Source: an uncultured Campylobacter sp. (GTDB lineage Bacteria; Campylobacterota; Campylobacteria; Campylobacterales; Campylobacteraceae). Taken from it: 64,000 bases of DNA. The notes under the pieces were generated by a model that made no database searches, had not been told where the DNA came from, and saw only the letters and a list, made by a program, of their open reading frames with translations. The translations under genes and the position numbers were made by a program. Shown one piece after another: positions 59,900 through 64,000 of the stretch. The stretch spans positions 1 to 64,000 of the forward strand of contig NZ_CALIIU010000012.1 in NCBI RefSeq assembly GCF_938017775.1, in the 5' to 3' direction. Each line of letters begins with the position of its first letter. Within the stretch, counting starts at the first letter, position 1.

Positions 59900-60127
59900 T
59901 CCTGGCTAAACACGGACAGCCACAGCATTGATTTAAGCGTAGCCTACTGCAACATCTTGCAAAAGCACCCGCATAATACGGGAATAGGCAAAGGGCTCGG
60001 CGGCATCTTTATCGATAAGCACGCACACACAGGCTTTGCGTGGACGAAAGATAAGCTCGGCATGTATCACGGCGAAGCAAGGCTCGGAGCCAAGCCGATC
60101 GTTTATTGGCCGCTAGGGGAGAAATGA
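59900..60127 (+). pseudogene. In-frame coding remnant after the phosphoesterase stop
   Basis: Directly after the TGA at 59897-59899, the same frame stays open for 75 codons to TGA 60125. It reads like real protein: SVAYCNILQKHPHNTGIGKG, then LGGIFIDKHAHTGFAWTKDK and GAKPIVYWPLGEK. It lacks a usable start and ribosome-binding site. It may be the C-terminal remnant of a third cassette gene, or an extension cut off by the stop. I cannot assign a family. Confidence 0.5.
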
Positions 60128-60852
60128 TAAAATTTAAGCAGGCGGCGGATAGCGCGGAGGTCGTAAGAGCGCCCAGCGAGAGATGATCAAATTTAGCCTC
60201 TTTTGTCTCGTTTGCTCTTTGACCCCGCGTAAATTTTAAAATTTGCCGCGCGTTTTAAAAAGGATCGGCGTGCGTTTTAAAGGGCGGCTATGCGCTTAAA
60301 ATAGCTGCGTCGTCCGTTTTAGATAAGCTCTACTCTGCTTCGGCAGGGCAGAGCTTATCTAAATTTTAAAATTTACCCGCGTGTAGTCCGCGCCAACTCG
60401 CCGAGCGGCAAGAATGGGAAGCGGGATAGCTTCCGTTCGAGTATCAAAACCCAAAATGCGTGCCTTTTGTGCGGGCTATGAATACGGCATGTATGAGATA
60501 GCAGGGCAAGGGCGAACTTAACGCGCGCCGCGAAATTTTCACGAAATTTTGCCGATTGTCGCGCACGATTTTATCTAAGCTACTGCAAATTTTATCCCTA
60601 GCCGCCGCAATCTTGCCTGAGTTCATATGGAGTTTCAGGAAATTTTGTAGAATTTTACGCTTTGTATTCTGCAAGCCGGCGGGCGAAATTTTGCGGACGC
60701 GACCGAATTGCATGCACAAATTCCGCCGTCAAATTATACTCTGGCGCAAATTTTTACGAACTGAATCGCTAGCTAAATTTAAACCCACGCGGTTAAGCCT
60801 AGCAAGCCCGCCTGCTAAAATTTCGTTCGCGCAGAATTTCATTTGGGTAAAG
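60128..60852. other. 0.7-kb spacer with a long hairpin
   Basis: There is no supported gene. It contains AAATTTTAAAATTT at 60231 and 60361 and the 46-nt hairpin at 60318-60363. A forward frame at 60556-61008 is open but runs antisense into the kinase gene and is rich in repeat-derived words. Confidence 0.5.
60318..60363. repeat. 46-nt hairpin with cUUCGg tetraloop
   Basis: TTTAGATAAGCTCT pairs with AGAGCTTATCTAAA (14 bp, perfect). After one A/C mismatch, CTCTGC pairs with GCAGGG (one G-T) around a TTCG loop closed by C-G. There is no T-run on either side, so it is not a classic terminator. It merges at its 3' end with AAATTTTAAAATTT (60361-60374). Confidence 0.8.
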
Positions 60853-61959
60853 TTAAAATTCCAGCCGAAACTCCGTCTCTCCAGGCTCGCTTCTGCACGA
60901 AATTTTAAGCCCGAGCTCGTCGCAGTATTTTTTCACTATAAAAAGCCCGATGCCAAAGCCGCCGTTACGTTCGTCAAAGCGGGTGTAAAGCTCAAAAATA
61001 TGCGGTAGATTTTGCTGCGCGATGCCTGCGCCGCTGTTTTTGATGCGAAGCGAACGCTCGCGCAGACTCACCTCGACGCAGCCGAGCTCGTCGCAATATT
61101 TTATCGCGTTGCCAAGCAGATTATCGATGATTTTTCGTAGCTTAAACTCATCTGCGCAAAAGGCTACCGGGCGCAGATTGGCGCTTAAGCTTATTCGCTT
61201 CTGCTCCGCAGCGATGCCGAAATACCTGATACGGCTTTGCACCAGCTCGCCTAAATTTACCTCTCGCCCGCTGCCGCTTTTGTTTAAGCTTAGCGCGGTT
61301 AGGTCTTCAAACAGCGCGTTTATCGTATTTGCGCCCGTCTTGATATTGCCCAGATATTTTTTCGGTTCGGTTTCAAAAAGCTCGATACTCATCAAAATCA
61401 CGCTAAGCGGGGTTTTTATCTCGTGCGTCGTGTCTCGGATGAAGCCGTCAAGAAACTCGATCTTTTCGTAAAGCGGGCGTAGCGAAAGGCGGATGATAAA
61501 ATACGCGATCAGCAAAATAAGCGCCAAAACAAGCGCGCTCGCGGCTAAAATTTTAAGCTTCAGCGCCGCTAGCTTGCCCTCAAGCGCCTCCGTTTTGATC
61601 GCTATGTAATACTCCGTGCCGTCCTTGCCGGTGAGATTAAACTGCTCAATCCTGCTAGTCCCCTCCATATACACGCGCGGTGCGTCATCCTTCGGCTCAA
61701 AATCCCGCGCGATCTCATCGCTGCTATTCAGATCCACCGCGTATGCCTGCATGGCGTCAAAATCGCTCTCGTTTAATCGCCCGCCGCGCGCGAGCTTGGC
61801 CTCTAAGCCGTGTTTAAAATCCCTGATCGCAAAGGCATCGCGATCCGTGATAAAAAACTTCTCCCGCTCGTAAAATATGCTGCTTACCAGCGCTAAAAAC
61901 AGGACGCTAGTAAGAGTGTAGAGTAAAAAAATCGGTAAAATTTGACGCATTTTGGACAC
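60853..61959 (-). CDS. Sensor histidine kinase
   Basis: The 368-residue membrane kinase has a first helix near 9-29, a periplasmic sensor of about 105 residues (30-135), and a second helix near 137-157. The HisKA block FIRDTTHEIKTPLSVILMS has phospho-acceptor His179. The HATPase domain has LLGNAIKYC (N box), GAGIAQQNLPHIFE (G1/F) and GGFGIGLFIV (G2). It is expressed from the minus strand 9 bp after its response regulator. The sensor has no motif I can name. The neighbouring DUF1104 gene is a likely target. Confidence 0.93.
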   Translation of the reverse strand: MSKMRQILPIFLLYTLTSVLFLALVSSIFYEREKFFITDRDAFAIRDFKHGLEAKLARGGRLNESDFDAMQAYAVDLNSSDEIARDFEPKDDAPRVYMEGTSRIEQFNLTGKDGTEYYIAIKTEALEGKLAALKLKILAASALVLALILLIAYFIIRLSLRPLYEKIEFLDGFIRDTTHEIKTPLSVILMSIELFETEPKKYLGNIKTGANTINALFEDLTALSLNKSGSGREVNLGELVQSRIRYFGIAAEQKRISLSANLRPVAFCADEFKLRKIIDNLLGNAIKYCDELGCVEVSLRERSLRIKNSGAGIAQQNLPHIFELYTRFDERNGGFGIGLFIVKKYCDELGLKISCRSEPGETEFRLEF

Positions 61960-61968
61960 GGCGCGCTC

Positions 61969-62631
61969 CTAAATATATTTGTAGCCGAGTTTGGAAGCGT
62001 TTATGATGCGATCTTTGCCTAAAATTTTTCGCAGCCCGGCGATATAAACGCGCAGGCTAAGCTCGCTCGGGCTTTCGTCGTAGTCCCACAGCGCGGCGAA
62101 AATTTCATCTTTGCTAAGGAGCTTATCGCGGTTTTTTAGAAGCAGCGCAAGAAGCCTCGCCTGCTTTTGCGGCATCGGCACGAGCCTGTCTGCATGATAT
62201 AGCGCGCACTGAGCCATATCGAAGCTAAAGCTTCCGCCGATATTTTCGCGTCTGGCGGCGTTGTGGACAAAGGTGCGCTTTAGTAGATTATCCGCGCGCA
62301 GAGCCAGCTCTTTTAGCTCGAAGGGCTTTTTGAGGTAGTCGTCGCAGCCGCTTCTAAAGCCGCTTTCGACGTCTTGCAGAGTATTTAGCGATGTCGTGAA
62401 AATACACGGTGCGGCGCGCCCGGCCTCGCGCAGCTCGCGAAGTAGCGCAAAGCCGCTGCCGCCGATGATTTTGACGTCGAAGATCCACAGATCGAAGCTC
62501 TTTTCGTACGCTAAAGAGAGCGCCTCGTCATAGCTTTTGCTACCGCTTACCTCGTGCCCCGCGCCGCGCATATAGGTGCACATCATGTCTAGCAGCATCC
62601 CCTCGTCCTCGACGATCAAAACTCTTGCCAT
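61969..62631 (-). CDS. OmpR-family response regulator
   Basis: The 220-residue protein has a receiver (VLIVEDEGML, phosphoacceptor Asp52 in LWIFDVKI, Lys in YLKKPFE) and a winged-helix DNA-binding domain (MPQKQARLLALLLKNRDKLL, then SLRVYIAGLRKILGKDRIIN, then LGYKY). It is the first gene of the RR-kinase operon, reading on the minus strand. Confidence 0.94.
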   Translation of the reverse strand: MARVLIVEDEGMLLDMMCTYMRGAGHEVSGSKSYDEALSLAYEKSFDLWIFDVKIIGGSGFALLRELREAGRAAPCIFTTSLNTLQDVESGFRSGCDDYLKKPFELKELALRADNLLKRTFVHNAARRENIGGSFSFDMAQCALYHADRLVPMPQKQARLLALLLKNRDKLLSKDEIFAALWDYDESPSELSLRVYIAGLRKILGKDRIINASKLGYKYI

Positions 62632-62970
62632 AGTTCATTTCCTTGCGTAGAATTTTTGAAATTATACCCTGTGAAATTCCGCGTAAAATTTAATTGCAAA
62701 ATTTCGCGGCAAAATTTTATCGCAGCGAAACAGCGCGTCTTAGCTCAAAAGTATGCTTACTAAATTTAGGTTTGTAAGATTGCTCGCCTAGTATTATTGT
62801 TCGTGCGGCACGCCGAGCAGCGCAAGAAACTAAAATTTCACGATATAAAATTTTCACACCGCATAAATTTCAAGCTAAAATTCCGCGTTCAAATTCTCGC
62901 GCCATGTTTCGATAAAACGAAATTCCGCGCAAGTGCTGCGTGGAACTACGTAGCTTGCGCGCAGGCGGCA
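62632..62970. other. 0.34-kb spacer between the regulator operon and DUF1104 gene
   Basis: This is AT-rich, AAATTT-containing DNA with no ORF features on the minus strand. It presumably holds the promoter of the two-component operon. No clear direct-repeat operator was recognised. Confidence 0.45.
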
Positions 62971-63501
62971 CTACTGCGCCATAGGGCACGGAGCGGCGCC
63001 AGCATTTTGATTGCACGGCATCTCGCCTCTTGGCGGCATTGCCGGACCCGCGCCGCCGCCCATTCCTTTATGCGGCATATGACCGCACTCTCCTGGAGCC
63101 GCCTGCGATCTGTGCGGACCAAACCCGTGAGCGGGCCTTTTAAATTTGCCGAAATTACCGCGATCCTTAAGCTCAATATCCAGCCTATCTGCCTGCTCTA
63201 CGCTTAGCTTGCCCGCCTGAGCGTTATAGTTTTGTCTAAACTCATCTAGGAATTTCTCGCGATCCTCGACGCTCATAGCGTCCAGTTTCTTTTTAAGCTC
63301 CGTTTTAAATCCGAGCTTGAGATCCCTTGCCTGCGCTCTTAGCTCGCCCGCGCGCTTATCGATCTCAAATGCCGCTTCGCTTAAGCTCTTGGCGTCGGCG
63401 CCCGCGACTGCGGCATTGATCTGCTCGGGGGTGCTTGAGCTAAAATCTGCGGCGAACAGCATGCCAGCGACTAAAACGCTTGCTAAAACAATCTTTTTCA
63501 T
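62971..63501 (-). CDS. DUF1104-type periplasmic protein with Met/His/Cys-rich tail
   Basis: A signal peptide (MKKIVLASVLVAGMLFAADF) precedes a helical domain that fits DUF1104/LTXXQ-like Campylobacter proteins (STPEQINAAVAGADAKSLSE, AFEIDKRAGELRAQARDLKL, MSVEDREKFLDEFRQNYNAQ). A tail with HGFGPHRSQAAPGECGHMPH, MPPRGEMPC and CPMAQ is a candidate soft-metal site (Cu/Ag/Ni). AAAGGAG precedes ATG 63501. The fold recalls CpxP/ZraP/Spy-type sensors that sit beside two-component systems, and here it lies next to one. Function is inferred. Confidence 0.78.
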   Translation of the reverse strand: MKKIVLASVLVAGMLFAADFSSSTPEQINAAVAGADAKSLSEAAFEIDKRAGELRAQARDLKLGFKTELKKKLDAMSVEDREKFLDEFRQNYNAQAGKLSVEQADRLDIELKDRGNFGKFKRPAHGFGPHRSQAAPGECGHMPHKGMGGGAGPAMPPRGEMPCNQNAGAAPCPMAQ

Positions 63502-63863
63502 TCTCTCTCCTTTGTGAAAGTTAGCGTGATTGTAGGAAAAAGTCGTGAAGAAAAAGTTAAGTAAAGCCGCACCGTCAAAATAACTCGGCGTCGTAAATTT
63601 AAAGCTTTGATTTAAATTTAGAAAATTTTACGCTGTAGCTACAGCAAAACAAAGCAGAAGCACAATGCGCGCAAACGGAGTTAAAATTTTAAAATTTAAG
63701 TGGGAGGGGGCGCAGCGCGTAAATTTAGCATAAATTCGCACTGCATAGATTGCATTAAAAGCCCGCCATTCGTAAATTTAACGGCAAAGCGGGCGTATCT
63801 CGGCGCTGCAGACGGCGAAATTTCATCGCGTAAATTTAACCGCAGGGCTGCTAAATTTAGAGA
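63502..63863. other. 0.36-kb spacer
   Basis: No gene is present. It contains a perfect 14-bp palindrome GCTGTAGCTACAGC at 63632-63645 and AAATTTTAAAATTT at 63684-63697. CCGTCAAAA...GGCGTCG at 63572-63593 echoes 55234-55255. Confidence 0.45.
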
Positions 63864-63889
63864 TTGCGGATGATTAATTTCATCCGCAA
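63864..63889 (-). terminator. Hairpin after sodC
   Basis: TTGCGGATGA-ttaatt-TCATCCGCAA forms a 10-bp perfect stem 6 bp beyond the sodC stop on the minus strand. The T-run is poor. Confidence 0.6.
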
Positions 63890-63895
63890 CGAAGC

Positions 63896-64000
63896 CTATT
63901 TTATAACGCCGCAGACCATTCTAGCGCCGCCGCCGCCGAGCGGCTTCGGATGGTCGCTGTGGTTATCGCCGCCTACGTGAACCATCAGCGAGTGGCCTTT
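63896..64000 (-). CDS. sodC: Cu/Zn superoxide dismutase, 3' end
   Basis: The last 34 codons are visible on the minus strand, ending at TAG 63896-63898. They read KGHSLMVHVGGDNHSDHPKP then LGGGGARMVCGVIK, the SodC C-terminus. Copper-ligand His lies in MVHVGGDNHSD, the active-site Arg in GGGGAR, and the disulfide Cys in VCGVIK. The enzyme detoxifies superoxide in the periplasm. The start lies beyond the window. Confidence 0.93.
   Translation of the reverse strand, partial: KGHSLMVHVGGDNHSDHPKPLGGGGARMVCGVIK

Noticed and set aside
60556..61008. Forward ORF of 150 codons in the spacer before the histidine kinase
   Set aside because: Its 3' half is antisense to the kinase and the rest is made of AAATTT words; no domain and no ribosome-binding site.
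62797..63207. Forward ORF of 136 codons over the DUF1104 gene
   Set aside because: Mostly antisense to a clear signal-peptide protein; the upstream part is repeat-derived KF-rich sequence.

Overview
The window looks like a chromosomal segment of a Campylobacter species from the human-mucosal, higher-GC part of the genus (the gracilis/showae/rectus kind). Three things suggest this: the gene order, the protein families (CadF-type adhesin, DUF507, DUF1104, epsilon-type Tol operon), and the constant use of GAAATTTTA/AAATTT words in coding and spacer DNA. The species is an inference. The first ~985 bases are different: they encode the start of a Bacteroidota-type efflux outer-membrane lipoprotein, contain no AAATTT word that I could find, and abut a Campylobacter mlaA gene within 2 bp. 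That points to a chimeric contig edge or a recent transfer.

Layout. 1-1.7 kb: foreign efflux gene, then mlaA. 1.9-6.5 kb: molybdate uptake (modE, modA, a di-TOBE protein, modC, then a 1-kb spacer and modB). 6.6-10.6 kb: a large PAS/GGDEF/EAL signalling protein. 10.6-14.5 kb: hisZ-purA-DUF507-carA. 15.4-25.4 kb: orphan response regulator, addB-addA recombination nuclease, rplM-rpsI, cadF, HAD phosphatase. 26.3-27.6 kb: tRNA-Gln(CUG), a DUF411 protein and a small lipoprotein. 27.8-33.9 kb: rplU-rpmA-obgE, a frameshifted EF-hand lipoprotein, fmt, a KF-rich ORF of doubtful reality, birA, parA-parB. 34-47.8 kb: the complete F1/peripheral-stalk ATP synthase operon running into tolQ-tolR-tolA-(extra TolA C-domain)-tolB-pal-cpoB-slyD-fabD-mtnN-ttcA. 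This is the order I recall for C. jejuni.

The right part is more accessory. 48.6-57.4 kb holds an aldehyde dehydrogenase, two small AT-rich unknown genes, a TPR lipoprotein, thiL with a large insert, a DUF417 membrane protein, an internally deleted asparaginase and a WG-repeat protein. 57.7-60.1 kb holds a two-gene nucleic-acid repair cassette: a P-loop kinase fused to a T4 Rnl1-like RNA ligase, then a calcineurin-like phosphoesterase. An in-frame coding remnant follows. 60.9-63.5 kb holds a histidine kinase/response regulator pair beside a DUF1104 periplasmic protein with a Met/His/Cys-rich tail. The window ends in the 3' end of a Cu/Zn superoxide dismutase gene.

Two genome-scale patterns stand out. 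First, spacers are long and carry dispersed degenerate repeats, above all the perfect palindrome AAATTTTAAAATTT. Second, three unrelated housekeeping enzymes (AddB, a HAD phosphatase, ThiL) each carry a 110-165-residue low-complexity in-frame insert of the same S/N/Q-rich character, as if one family of degenerate repeats had entered genes in a translatable frame. With the kinase-ligase/phosphoesterase cassette, these are the most promising leads. No rRNA genes, intact CRISPR array, cas genes or transposases were seen.
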